55,869 nt of DNA. Origin: Oscillospiraceae bacterium. GTDB lineage: Bacteria > Bacillota_A > Clostridia > Oscillospirales > Oscillospiraceae. The DNA lies in contig JAFQHF010000157.1 of NCBI GenBank assembly GCA_017398105.1, forward strand, positions 1-55,869, in the 5' to 3' direction. The notes under the pieces were generated by a model that worked only from the letters and a program-made list of their open reading frames with translations, made no database searches and was not told where the DNA came from. Below, piece after piece: positions 38,528 through 46,279 of this stretch (the first letter of the stretch is position 1; every line of letters starts with the position of its first letter). Made by a program: the position numbers and the translations under genes.

Positions 38528-38566
38528 ATGCAGGACGGAGGTCTGCCTCCGTCCTGCATTTTTTGT
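38528..38566 (+). terminator. Terminator of the BCAA operon
   Basis: 14-bp stem ATGCAGGACGGAGG/CCTCCGTCCTGCAT (38528-38541 and 38546-38559), then T6GTTTT. Confidence 0.92.
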
Positions 38567-38571
38567 TTTCA

Positions 38572-38600
38572 TTGACGGAACCTGAAAATGCCGCTATAAT
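38572..38600 (+). promoter_or_regulatory. Promoter of the nitroreductase operon
   Basis: TTGACG (38572-38577), 17-bp spacer, TATAAT (38595-38600). Confidence 0.88.
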
Positions 38601-38625
38601 GGAAAGAAAAACGGAGGAATTTCCC

Positions 38626-39156
38626 ATGGATTTTTTGCAGATCGCCAACATCCGCCAGTCCTGCCGCAGTTATGATGAAACCAGACCTGTGGAGCAGGAG
38701 AAGCTGAACGCCATTCTGGAAGCCGCCCGTCTGTCCCCCTCTGCCTGTAACGGTCAGCCCTATAAGCTCACCGTCTGCACCGGCAATGCCGCAAAGGAAG
38801 CTGCCCTTGCCTGCCGGGGAATGGGCATGAACAAGTTTGCCGTTCAGGCGCCTGTGCTGATCGTGGTATCCGAGCAGCCCTACGTAAAATCCGCAGCCAT
38901 GGGAGCAAAGGTAAAAAACAACGACTACCGCTCCATCGATATCGGCATCGTCACCGCCTATCTGACCGCAGAAGCTGCCGCCCAGGGGCTTTCCACCTGT
39001 ATTTTGGGCTGGTTTGACGATGACAAGATCCGCAAAATCTGCGGTCTGGATGCCCCGGCCCGGCTGGTCATCACCCTGGGCTATGCCCATCCTGAGGACA
39101 AGCTGCGCAAAAAAGTACGAAAGGATATGGAAACCCTGGTTTCCTATCAGGAGTAA
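38626..39156 (+). CDS. Nitroreductase family protein
   Basis: A 176-residue FMN-dependent nitroreductase-fold protein. The N-terminal RQSCRSYDE matches the FMN phosphate-binding start (R-S-x-R-x-Y) and RLSPSACNGQPY the second FMN contact. The ATG at 38626 has GGAGG 8 nt upstream; the long frame from 38272 is read-through of the previous gene. The natural substrate is unknown. First of three tightly packed redox-related genes. Confidence 0.85.
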   Translation: MDFLQIANIRQSCRSYDETRPVEQEKLNAILEAARLSPSACNGQPYKLTVCTGNAAKEAALACRGMGMNKFAVQAPVLIVVSEQPYVKSAAMGAKVKNNDYRSIDIGIVTAYLTAEAAAQGLSTCILGWFDDDKIRKICGLDAPARLVITLGYAHPEDKLRKKVRKDMETLVSYQE

Positions 39157-39159
39157 GCC

Positions 39160-39594
39160 ATGAAACGACCCATTCTTTCTGCCTCCGGCCCCCTGAAGTG
39201 CCATTGCCTGCGGCTGCACCGGGGTGACGATCTGCTGCTGACCATCCGGGAGATCGCAAAGCAAAAGAACATTGCCGCCGGTGTGGTACTGTCGGCTGTG
39301 GGCTGCATCTCCAGGGGCAGAGTCCGGGATGCCAGCGGCGTGACCATCCGGGATATCAGCGACCACTGTGAGATCGTCAGCCTGGATGGCACCGTCAGCG
39401 CACAGCGGTGCCATCTGCACATTTCCCTGTCCAGGAAAGACCTCTCCACCATCGGCGGCCATCTGTGTCCCGGCTGCATCATCAACACCACCTGCGAGCT
39501 GGTCATCGCAGAGCTGCCCGGTATCCGGTTCGGCGTTGAACAGGACGAAGAAACCGGGTACGACGAATTGATCTTTCAGGAGGATATGCCATGA
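39160..39594 (+). CDS. PPC/DUF296 domain protein
   Basis: A 144-residue protein covering one PPC (plant and prokaryote conserved, DUF296) domain. The family His motif appears as CHLHISLSR, with GGHLCPGC following. In bacteria the domain forms trimers and is often called DNA-binding without proof. It starts 3 nt after the nitroreductase and overlaps the next gene by 4 nt, so all three are co-translated. Confidence 0.8.
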   Translation: MKRPILSASGPLKCHCLRLHRGDDLLLTIREIAKQKNIAAGVVLSAVGCISRGRVRDASGVTIRDISDHCEIVSLDGTVSAQRCHLHISLSRKDLSTIGGHLCPGCIINTTCELVIAELPGIRFGVEQDEETGYDELIFQEDMP

Positions 39595-40934
39595 AGATTC
39601 TGGTTCTGAACGGAAGCCCCAAGGGAGAATACAGCATTACCCTGCAGACCATCCGGTATCTGGAAAGGAAATTCCCGGAGCAGACCTTTGAAGTCCTGGA
39701 TGTGGGACAAAAGATCAAATCCCTGGAAAAGAATGCTGCCCCTGCACTGGAAAAAATCGCCGCAGCAGATGTGCTTCTGTTTTCCTACCCGGTCTATACC
39801 TTTATCGCACCCTGCCAGCTGCATCGCTTCCTCGCGCTGATGAAGGAGCATGGTGCAGATGTGACCGGAAAAATCGCCACCCAGCTGACCACCTCCAAGC
39901 ATTTTTACGATGTGACTGCCCATCGGTACATTCAGGACAATGTTCAGGAAATGGGTATGCACTTTATCCGGGGCCTGTCTGCGGACATGGATGACCTGAC
40001 CACGGAAAAGGGCCGTTTGGAAGCAGAAAATTGGTGGAAGCATTTCCTGTGGAGTGCACAGCAGGGTTATTTTGAACCTTACTTCCCGGCTCCCGCTCCC
40101 ACGTCTGCCGTTCCGGTCACTGTTCCTGCGGAAAATTTCGAAAACAAAACGGGCGATGTGGTGATCATTGCCGATCTGAAGCCGGAGGATACCCAGCTGG
40201 CAGGCATGGTCTCCCGGTTCCGCTCTGTCCTGCCCTATGCCACCCGGGTGGTCAATCTGCAGGAATATCCCTTCAGCGGCGGGTGTCTTGGCTGCTTCCG
40301 CTGCGCCGTCAGCGGAAAATGCGTTCACAAAGACGGCTTCGATGATTTCCTGCGCGATCAGATCCAGACCGCCGATGCCATGATCTATGCCTTCTCCATC
40401 CAGGACCATTCCATGGGGCATCGGTTTAAGATGTACGATGACCGGCAGTTCTGCAACGGCCACCGTACCGTCACCATCGGTATGCCCGTGGGCTATCTGA
40501 TCTCCGGCAATTACAGCCGGGAAACCAATCTGCAGATGATCCTGGAAGGCCGCGCCCAGGTGGGCAGCAATATCCTCACCGGCTTTGCCACAGACGAAGC
40601 GGACACCGATGCCGCCATTGACCGGCTGGCTGACAGCCTGACCTATGCCCTGGAACACAAAAATACCGGCCCCCAGAATTTCCTGGGCATCGGCGGCATG
40701 AAGATCTTCCGTGATCTGATCTACCAGATGCGGGGCTTCATGCGGGCAGATCACAAGTTCTTCAAATCCCACGGTCAGTACGATTTTCCCCAGAAAAAGT
40801 GGCCCCAGTCTCTGGCCATGTACCTGGTCGGTGCCATGATCGCCAACCCCAAGGTACACAGCAAGCTGGGCAACAAGATGAATGAGGGCATGCTGATGCC
40901 CTATAAGAAGGTTCTGGAGGATATGGACAAATAA
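39591..40934 (+). CDS. Double flavodoxin-like NAD(P)H-dependent oxidoreductase
   Basis: The 447-residue protein appears to hold two flavodoxin-like domains. The first (about 1-170) starts MKILVLNGSPKGE, an FMN-phosphate loop. The second (about 185-345) contains the cysteine motif GGCLGCFRC...GKC (about 227-240), typical of clostridial flavoreductases with an added Cys cluster. The C-terminal part (about 360-447) is helical. The tandem arrangement is uncommon compared with the single-domain family (about 180-200). It overlaps the PPC gene. Confidence 0.78.
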   Translation: MKILVLNGSPKGEYSITLQTIRYLERKFPEQTFEVLDVGQKIKSLEKNAAPALEKIAAADVLLFSYPVYTFIAPCQLHRFLALMKEHGADVTGKIATQLTTSKHFYDVTAHRYIQDNVQEMGMHFIRGLSADMDDLTTEKGRLEAENWWKHFLWSAQQGYFEPYFPAPAPTSAVPVTVPAENFENKTGDVVIIADLKPEDTQLAGMVSRFRSVLPYATRVVNLQEYPFSGGCLGCFRCAVSGKCVHKDGFDDFLRDQIQTADAMIYAFSIQDHSMGHRFKMYDDRQFCNGHRTVTIGMPVGYLISGNYSRETNLQMILEGRAQVGSNILTGFATDEADTDAAIDRLADSLTYALEHKNTGPQNFLGIGGMKIFRDLIYQMRGFMRADHKFFKSHGQYDFPQKKWPQSLAMYLVGAMIANPKVHSKLGNKMNEGMLMPYKKVLEDMDK

Positions 40935-40995
40935 AATTCACCCTTCGGGAGTACACTCCCCAACGGCACAATTCCATAACGTTAATGAAAGCAAA

Positions 40996-41101
40996 TGTAG
41001 GGCGGGGGTATGTCCCTGCCGGGCAGTATCGAAACCTGAGCGGTAAACACCAAATACTCAGGCACTGTAAATGCCCGGCGGAGGCATGCCTCCGCCCTAC
41101 A
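40996..41101. mobile_element. 106-bp nested palindrome, MITE-like
   Basis: The termini TGTAGGGCGG (40996-41005) and CCGCCCTACA (41092-41101) are perfect inverted repeats. Further in, GCCGGGCA pairs with TGCCCGGC, and CCTGAG pairs with CTCAGG. The element is non-coding and sits in a promoter region between two operons. Shorter relatives with GTAGGG/GCAGGGCGG ends occur at 29338, 35538 and possibly 10967 and 38528. Confidence 0.65.
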
Positions 41102-41152
41102 ACACGCTCATCCAAATGATATTTCTCATTTAACCATCTTATTAAATAACAC

Positions 41153-41210
41153 TTGACAAAAACACGATTATGGATTACTATATATTTAACAGTTAAGTTA
41201 AATGTTAAAT
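41153..41210 (+). promoter_or_regulatory. sdpR-like promoter and ArsR-type operator
   Basis: TTGACA (41153-41158) and a -10 near 41176-41181 (TACTAT). ATTTAACAGTTAAGTTAAAT (41184-41203) is an inverted repeat ATTTAAC/GTTAAAT, and a further GTTAAAT follows (41204-41210). It lies between -10 and ribosome site, as expected for autorepression by the ArsR protein encoded next. Confidence 0.75.
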
Positions 41211-41225
41211 AAAGGAGGAACTGCC

Positions 41226-41489
41226 ATGGGCTTGCAGCAGACATTGAAGGCCTTAGCCGACCCAACCCGGCGGGAAATATTAAACCTGCTAAAGCAGGGA
41301 AAACGCTCTGCCGGAGAGATCACCGACCATTTTGACATCACCGCCGCCGCCATTTCCCGGCACCTGTCCGTGCTGAAGGAGGCAGACCTGATCGAGGACA
41401 CCCGGGAGGGCAAATACATTTTCTACACCCTGAACGCCTCCGTGCTGGAAGAGATCATGCTCTGGATCACGGATCTGAAAGGAGAATAA
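41226..41489 (+). CDS. ArsR-family autorepressor, SdpR-like
   Basis: An 87-residue winged helix protein. The recognition helix lies in ITAAAISRHLSVLKEA and the wing in REGKYIFYTL. It has no metal-binding CxC motif, so it is not a classic metal sensor and fits the SdpR group. The ATG at 41226 has AAAGGAGG just upstream; the longer start at 41202 lies inside the operator. It heads a three-gene operon with an intramembrane protease and an SdpI-like protein, as in the B. subtilis sdpRI immunity pair. Confidence 0.85.
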   Translation: MGLQQTLKALADPTRREILNLLKQGKRSAGEITDHFDITAAAISRHLSVLKEADLIEDTREGKYIFYTLNASVLEEIMLWITDLKGE

Positions 41490-41492
41490 GCC

Positions 41493-42311
41493 ATGATTTC
41501 CACTGCAACCATTCTTTCCTGTGCTGCCACCTTATTCGTCAGTCTGATCCTGCCTGTGCTGGTTCTGATCGTCTTCGCGCTGAAGAACAGAAAGCAAGGT
41601 ATCCTCTCCGCCTGGCTGCTGGGCGCGGCTGGATTTGTCGTGACACAGCTGATAATTCGCCTGCCCATTCTGACCTGGCTGCAAAGCCAAAGCTGGTTTT
41701 TGACCTTTGCACAGAAGCATCTGTTTGGCTACGCCTTCTGCCTTGCCTTTACCGCCGGACTGTTTGAACTGGCAGGCCGGTTCGCCGTGGCAAAGCTGAT
41801 GCGAAAAAACCTGACTTTCAACCGTTCCCTGGCTGCGGGTCTTGGTCACGGCGGTATTGAAGCCATGGTTCTGATCGGCATGACCTATGTGAACAATCTG
41901 ATCTACATTTTTATGATCAACTCCGGCACCTTTGAAACGGTCATTGCCCAGACTGCCGCCATGGGTGTGGATGTGACCCAGCTGTATGCCATCCAGGATT
42001 CTCTGATCCACACTGCCCCGTCCCTGTTCCTGCTGGCAGGGCTTGAGCGGATTTTGGCCATGACCGGGCATATGGCCATGAGTATGCTGGTCTGTTACGG
42101 TGTTGCCCACCGGAAAGCCCTTCCCTGTATCCTGCTCTGCCTTGGAATCCATACCCTGATGGATCTGACAGCCGGTATTTCCCTGGTACTGCCCCAGTCC
42201 ATCGCCTATCCTGTCATTTATGCCATTCTCATTGCCATGGCCATTCTCTCCCTCTTTGTAATGCGGGAGCTGCACCGCCGCTGGCAGAAGGAGGTTCACC
42301 ATGAAAAATAA
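41493..42311 (+). CDS. YhfC-family glutamic intramembrane protease
   Basis: A 272-residue, seven- to eight-helix membrane protein of the YhfC family (related to the ABI/Rce1 fold). Motifs that fit the proposed catalytic set are FELAGR (about 90-95) and GHGGIEAM (about 118-125), plus a later conserved His in IHTLMDL. It starts 3 nt after the repressor and overlaps the SdpI-like gene by 11 nt. ABI-type proteases often take part in peptide-toxin immunity or maturation, which matches the context. Confidence 0.82.
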   Translation: MISTATILSCAATLFVSLILPVLVLIVFALKNRKQGILSAWLLGAAGFVVTQLIIRLPILTWLQSQSWFLTFAQKHLFGYAFCLAFTAGLFELAGRFAVAKLMRKNLTFNRSLAAGLGHGGIEAMVLIGMTYVNNLIYIFMINSGTFETVIAQTAAMGVDVTQLYAIQDSLIHTAPSLFLLAGLERILAMTGHMAMSMLVCYGVAHRKALPCILLCLGIHTLMDLTAGISLVLPQSIAYPVIYAILIAMAILSLFVMRELHRRWQKEVHHEK

Positions 42312-43374
42312 AAAGACGCTGCTTTTGACATCCTTTTTGACCCTGCTGCCCATTCCCATCGGCCTGCTGCTGTGGAACCGGTTCCCGGAAACCATGGCTG
42401 TTCATTGGGGTTTTACCGGAAATGTCGATGGCTATGCCAGCCCCGGCTTCGCAGTATTTGGTCTTCCCCTGCTGATGCTGGCCTTTCACTGGCTTTGCAT
42501 CCTGTTCACCGCCCTGGATAAGGGAAACCGGGGACGAAACCAGAAAATGTTCCGCATTGTTCTCTGGACGATCCCCGTCATCAGCAATCTCAGCCTGCTG
42601 GGTCTGTACGCGTTTGCGCTGGATGTGGAATTTTCTCCGGTGGCCTGGACTTTGATCCCCATGGGTATCCTGTTTGCCGTCATTGGCAATTACCTGCCCA
42701 AGACCCGAATGAATTCCACCATGGGCATCAAAGTTCCCTGGACCTATACCAGCGAAGCAAACTGGAACGCGACTCACCGTTTTGCCGGCAAGGTCTGGAT
42801 GGCCGGCGGTCTTCTCATGATGCTATGCGCGCTGCTCCCCCACTTGTGGGCAGTTACGGTCATGCTGGTTTTGATTTTGGTACTGTGCCTGATTCCCATG
42901 GTGTATTCCTGGCGCTACTACAAAAAAGAGCTGGCAGAAGGTCATGCTCTGAAAAATCCCGGCGACATGGTAAGCAAAAAAACACGCAGGCTCTCTCTTG
43001 TATTTCTGATCGTTCTGGCTGTCTTCCTGGCATTTGTTCTGTTCTACGGAGAGATTGACTACGTCTATACGGACGATTACCTTCTGATCGACACCAATAT
43101 GTACTCCGACAATATCCTCTATTACGATGCCATCCAGTCCCTGGAATACCGGGAAGGCAATGTGCCGGGGCTGCGGGTAGGCGGCTACGGAAGCTTCCGG
43201 CTGCTGATGGGCTTCTTTGAAAACGAAGAATTCGGCACCTATATCCGCTATACCTACTTTCAGCCCGAAGCCTGCGTGATCGTGCATCTGACAAACAAGG
43301 TTCTGGTTCTCAGTGGGGAAACCCAGGAGGAAACCCAGACCATCTATCAGGAACTGCTGAAAAGAACAAGCTGA
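42301..43374 (+). CDS. SdpI/DUF1648-like immunity protein with C-terminal domain
   Basis: A 357-residue protein. The N-terminal half (about 1-215) has six hydrophobic segments and the DUF1648 motif PETMAVHWGFTGNVDGY (about 29-45) typical of SdpI. A further helix (about 235-253) leads to a soluble C-terminal part (about 255-357) resembling a small PH-like domain. SdpI protects B. subtilis from its own SDP toxin and signals through SdpR. The extended C-terminus is not in that protein (207 residues). Confidence 0.8.
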   Translation: MKNKKTLLLTSFLTLLPIPIGLLLWNRFPETMAVHWGFTGNVDGYASPGFAVFGLPLLMLAFHWLCILFTALDKGNRGRNQKMFRIVLWTIPVISNLSLLGLYAFALDVEFSPVAWTLIPMGILFAVIGNYLPKTRMNSTMGIKVPWTYTSEANWNATHRFAGKVWMAGGLLMMLCALLPHLWAVTVMLVLILVLCLIPMVYSWRYYKKELAEGHALKNPGDMVSKKTRRLSLVFLIVLAVFLAFVLFYGEIDYVYTDDYLLIDTNMYSDNILYYDAIQSLEYREGNVPGLRVGGYGSFRLLMGFFENEEFGTYIRYTYFQPEACVIVHLTNKVLVLSGETQEETQTIYQELLKRTS

Positions 43375-43380
43375 ACACTT

Positions 43381-43415
43381 TGCCGGGAACGGATTTATCC
43401 TTCCCGGCAGTTTTA
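43381..43415 (+). terminator. Terminator of the sdpR-like operon
   Basis: 9-bp stem TGCCGGGAA/TTCCCGGCA (43381-43389 and 43401-43409), followed by GTTTTA. Confidence 0.8.
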
Positions 43416-43433
43416 TGCCGCTGCAAAAAAATC

Positions 43434-43462
43434 TTGACTGCTACAAATAGTTGGGATATAAT
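43434..43462 (+). promoter_or_regulatory. greA-lysS promoter
   Basis: TTGACT (43434-43439), 17-bp spacer, TATAAT (43457-43462). Confidence 0.9.
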
Positions 43463-43508
43463 AGCAGAAGCTATGTAAACTTTACTATCTATGAAAGGAT
43501 TTTTGAAT

Positions 43509-43985
43509 ATGGCAAAGGAATTTAAGATTACAAGCCTGCGTCTGGCAGACCTGGAAAAGGAACTGAATTATCTGAAGACTACCCGTGAGCGTGAGGTCGC
43601 TGCTATGATCGCAGAAGCCCGCTCCTACGGCGACTTGTCCGAAAACTCCGAATACGATGCCGCCAAGAATGAGCAGGCTAAGCTCTATGGCCGTATCGCT
43701 GAAATCGAAGATATCCTGTCCCACGCTGTTATCATCGAGGACGAGAACGAAGCCTCCGGCCGCGTGGGTCTGGGCTGCACCGTGGTTGTTGAGGATGCCA
43801 ACGGCAAGCAGACTGCTTACCGGATCACCGGTTCCCAGGAAGCCAACCCCATGGAGTTCAAGCTCTCCGATGACTCTCCCTTCGGCCGCGCCGTTGTTGG
43901 CAAGGCTGCCGGTGAGACCTTCACCGTCAACGCACCTGCCGGCTCCTTCTCCATGAAGGTCGTCAGCGTATCCCGGGAGGGCTAA
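43509..43985 (+). CDS. greA: Transcription elongation factor GreA
   Basis: A 158-residue factor that rescues backtracked RNA polymerase. The N-terminal coiled coil carries the acidic tip GDLSENSEYDAAKNEQ (about 40-55), and the C-terminal FKBP-like domain follows. The ATG at 43509 gives the standard length; the upstream start at 43491 would add six residues ahead of the ribosome site AAAGGA. It is co-transcribed with lysS, a common Firmicutes pair. Confidence 0.95.
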   Translation: MAKEFKITSLRLADLEKELNYLKTTREREVAAMIAEARSYGDLSENSEYDAAKNEQAKLYGRIAEIEDILSHAVIIEDENEASGRVGLGCTVVVEDANGKQTAYRITGSQEANPMEFKLSDDSPFGRAVVGKAAGETFTVNAPAGSFSMKVVSVSREG

Positions 43986-43991
43986 TAGAAA

Positions 43992-45488
43992 ATGGCAAAG
44001 TTTGTACCCCAGGCTGAACTGCCTGTTTCTGAGCAGGCTGCCATCCGCCGCGAAAAGCTGGCAGCGCTGCAGGCCGAGGGCCGCGACCCCTTCGTCCAGA
44101 CCAAGTATGACTTCGATGCCGACTCCGCTGCGATCAAGGCCAACTACGAATCCTACGAAGAAAAGACTGTCAAGGTTGCCGGCCGTCTGATGAGCAAGCG
44201 CGGTCAGGGCAAGGTCATGTTCTGCGATCTGCAGGACTGCTCCGGCCGGATTCAGCTGTTCGTCAAGATCGACGAGATGGGCGAAGAGGAATATGCCCGC
44301 TTCAAGAAGTATGACATCGGCGACATTCTGGGCTGTGAAGGCAAGGTCTTCAAGACCAAGACCGGCGAAATTTCCGTCCGCACCGGTAAGGTGACGCTGC
44401 TGAGCAAGTCCCTGCTGCCCCTGCCCGAAAAGTACCATGGCCTGACCGACAAGGAGATCCGGTTCCGTCAGCGTTATGTTGACCTGATGGTGAATCCCGA
44501 GGTCAAGCAGAACTTCATCATCCGTTCCAAGTTTATCAAGTTCATGCGTTCCTATCTGGACCAGCGGAACTATATTGAAGTGGAGACTCCCGTTCTGAAC
44601 ACCATCGCCGGCGGCGCTTCTGCCCGCCCCTTTATTACCCACCACAATACCCTGGACATTGACATGTACATGCGCATCGCCACCGAGCTGCCCCTGAAGC
44701 GGCTCATCATCGGCGGCATGGATCGCGTGTATGAGATCGGCCGCATCTTCCGCAACGAGGGCATGGACCCCAAGCACAATCCTGAGTTCACTTCCGTTGA
44801 GCTGTACCAGGCCTATGCCGACTTCCACGACATGATGGATATCTGCGAGGGCATCATTTCCGGCGCTGCCAAGGAGATCCTGGGCACCTACGACGTGGAA
44901 TGGATGGGCGAGGAGATCAACCTGGCTCCCGGCTGGCGCCGGATGACCATGGTGGAAGCCGTCAAGGAGTACGTTGGCATCGACTTCGGTGCCATCACCG
45001 ATGATGCCGAGGCTGTGGCCGCTGCCAAGGCCAAGGGTGTGGAACTGGCTGACGCTGCCGAAAAGACCTGGGGCAATGCCCTGTACGCCTGCTTCGATCA
45101 GAAGGTAGAAGAGCATCTGATCCAGCCCACCTTCATCACCATGTACCCTGTGGAAGTCTCCCCCCTGACCAAGCGCAGCCCCGAAGATCCCCGCCTGACC
45201 GAGCGCTTCGAGGCCTTCATCTGCCACAGCGAGATGGGCAACGCCTACTCCGAGCTGAACGATCCCATCGACCAGAGAGCCCGCTTCATGAAGCAGGTGG
45301 AGCAGCGCGAGCGCGGCGATGACGAGACCGAAATGCTGGACGAGGATTTCCTGAACGCCATGGAATACGGCATGCCCCCCACGGGCGGCATGGGCATCGG
45401 CATCGACCGCTGCGTCATGCTGCTGACCAATTCCGACTCCATCCGGGAAGTCATTCTGTTCCCCACGATGAAGCCTATGGAAAATTAA
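43992..45488 (+). CDS. lysS: Lysyl-tRNA synthetase, class II
   Basis: A 498-residue class IIb synthetase. N-terminal OB-fold anticodon-binding domain (about 55-150), then the catalytic core with motif 2 FRNEGMDPKHNPEF (about 252-265) and motif 3 GMGIGIDRCVML (about 467-478). Full length, so the neighbouring element did not disrupt it. GGGAGGG upstream. A clear change in base composition begins right after its stop codon. Confidence 0.96.
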   Translation: MAKFVPQAELPVSEQAAIRREKLAALQAEGRDPFVQTKYDFDADSAAIKANYESYEEKTVKVAGRLMSKRGQGKVMFCDLQDCSGRIQLFVKIDEMGEEEYARFKKYDIGDILGCEGKVFKTKTGEISVRTGKVTLLSKSLLPLPEKYHGLTDKEIRFRQRYVDLMVNPEVKQNFIIRSKFIKFMRSYLDQRNYIEVETPVLNTIAGGASARPFITHHNTLDIDMYMRIATELPLKRLIIGGMDRVYEIGRIFRNEGMDPKHNPEFTSVELYQAYADFHDMMDICEGIISGAAKEILGTYDVEWMGEEINLAPGWRRMTMVEAVKEYVGIDFGAITDDAEAVAAAKAKGVELADAAEKTWGNALYACFDQKVEEHLIQPTFITMYPVEVSPLTKRSPEDPRLTERFEAFICHSEMGNAYSELNDPIDQRARFMKQVEQRERGDDETEMLDEDFLNAMEYGMPPTGGMGIGIDRCVMLLTNSDSIREVILFPTMKPMEN

Positions 45489-45581
45489 CTGTCAATATAG
45501 TTCGGAAAACGTAAAATATGATGGTGAAAAGCACAAAAAACAAATGCTAAAAGTTGGAGATTTTTTGAGCCGTTTCAAATC

Positions 45582-45637
45582 TTACCCCACCGTTACCCCA
45601 TTTCATTTTCGGGGCATTTGTTGACAGTGGATAAATC
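45582..45637. other. Possible integrase arm-type repeats / element edge
   Basis: TTACCCC at 45582-45588 and again at 45593-45599, 11 bp apart, with CCCC/GGGG (45596-45614) forming a short hairpin. The stretch lies between lysS and the first element gene, on the side toward which the integrase reads, where attachment-site arms are expected. No second copy of a core site can be seen because the other end is outside the window. Confidence 0.3.
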
Positions 45638-45655
45638 AAGATGAAACATAATAGT

Positions 45656-45692
45656 TATAGGGTACAGAGATTTCTCTGTACCCTATAATTTT
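45656..45692. terminator. 15-bp bidirectional terminator at the element edge
   Basis: TATAGGGTACAGAGA (45656-45670) and TCTCTGTACCCTATA (45673-45687) form a perfect stem, with ATTTT following on the plus strand. It separates lysS from the minus-strand element genes. Confidence 0.75.
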
Positions 45693-46266
45693 ACCCCTTG
45701 AAGCGAGTGCATTTGCAATGTCCGTAGGGGTTGCTATGCCGAAGCCAATAGCTGCTTACTTCTACTGTTCTCCCGCAGTTTCGGCATAAGCATTTCCACC
45801 GGGTTTCATTGCCCTTGATTCGTTTGTTGATTGTTGGACCAAGTACAATCAGGTGGCCATATTCTTGCCCAGTAAGATCGTATTGCAATTTATGTAGTGT
45901 GCAACCACACGATTTTGTCTTGCCGCTTCGCAGACTGTCCGATAGAACGGATACAAATTTTCCGCATTCGCAGCGGCAGATCCATTTGGCTTTTCCAGAA
46001 AGGGTGGCAGTGTCTTTATGTAAGACAGTCAATTTTCCAAATGTTTCACCTGTAAGATCTATCAGTGTTGGAGATGTCTTATGGCGGAGACACCCACAGG
46101 ATTTTGTCCCATTTGTTTTTGTCAAGCTGGTAGACGAGATCGTTGTGATGTTACCGCATTCGCATCTGCAAGTCCATGCGGGCCGTCCAGGTTTGATGTC
46201 CTCTGCTCTGGCTATAACATAGAGCATTCCAAATGTTCGCCCGGTTAGATCGTTCATCTTTCCCAT
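45691..46266 (-). CDS. Triple zinc-ribbon-like repeat protein
   Basis: A 191-residue protein of three repeats (about 5-60, 68-125 and 129-188). Each has the pattern DLTGxxFGxLxVL, then a WxCxCxCG knuckle, then S-L...TKSCGC. Each unit has four to five cysteines suited to one zinc. Single units of this type occur in phage and element proteins, often beside AP2 or HNH domains; here there is no such domain. Nucleic-acid binding is the likely role. It lies downstream of the integrase, 13 nt after its stop. Confidence 0.7.
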   Translation of the reverse strand: MGKMNDLTGRTFGMLYVIARAEDIKPGRPAWTCRCECGNITTISSTSLTKTNGTKSCGCLRHKTSPTLIDLTGETFGKLTVLHKDTATLSGKAKWICRCECGKFVSVLSDSLRSGKTKSCGCTLHKLQYDLTGQEYGHLIVLGPTINKRIKGNETRWKCLCRNCGRTVEVSSYWLRHSNPYGHCKCTRFKG

Positions 46267-46279
46267 TAGAGTCCTCCAA

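Noticed and set aside
45489..45690. tRNA gene as the integration target
   Set aside because: No cloverleaf or TTCRA T-loop sequence is found between lysS and the element genes.
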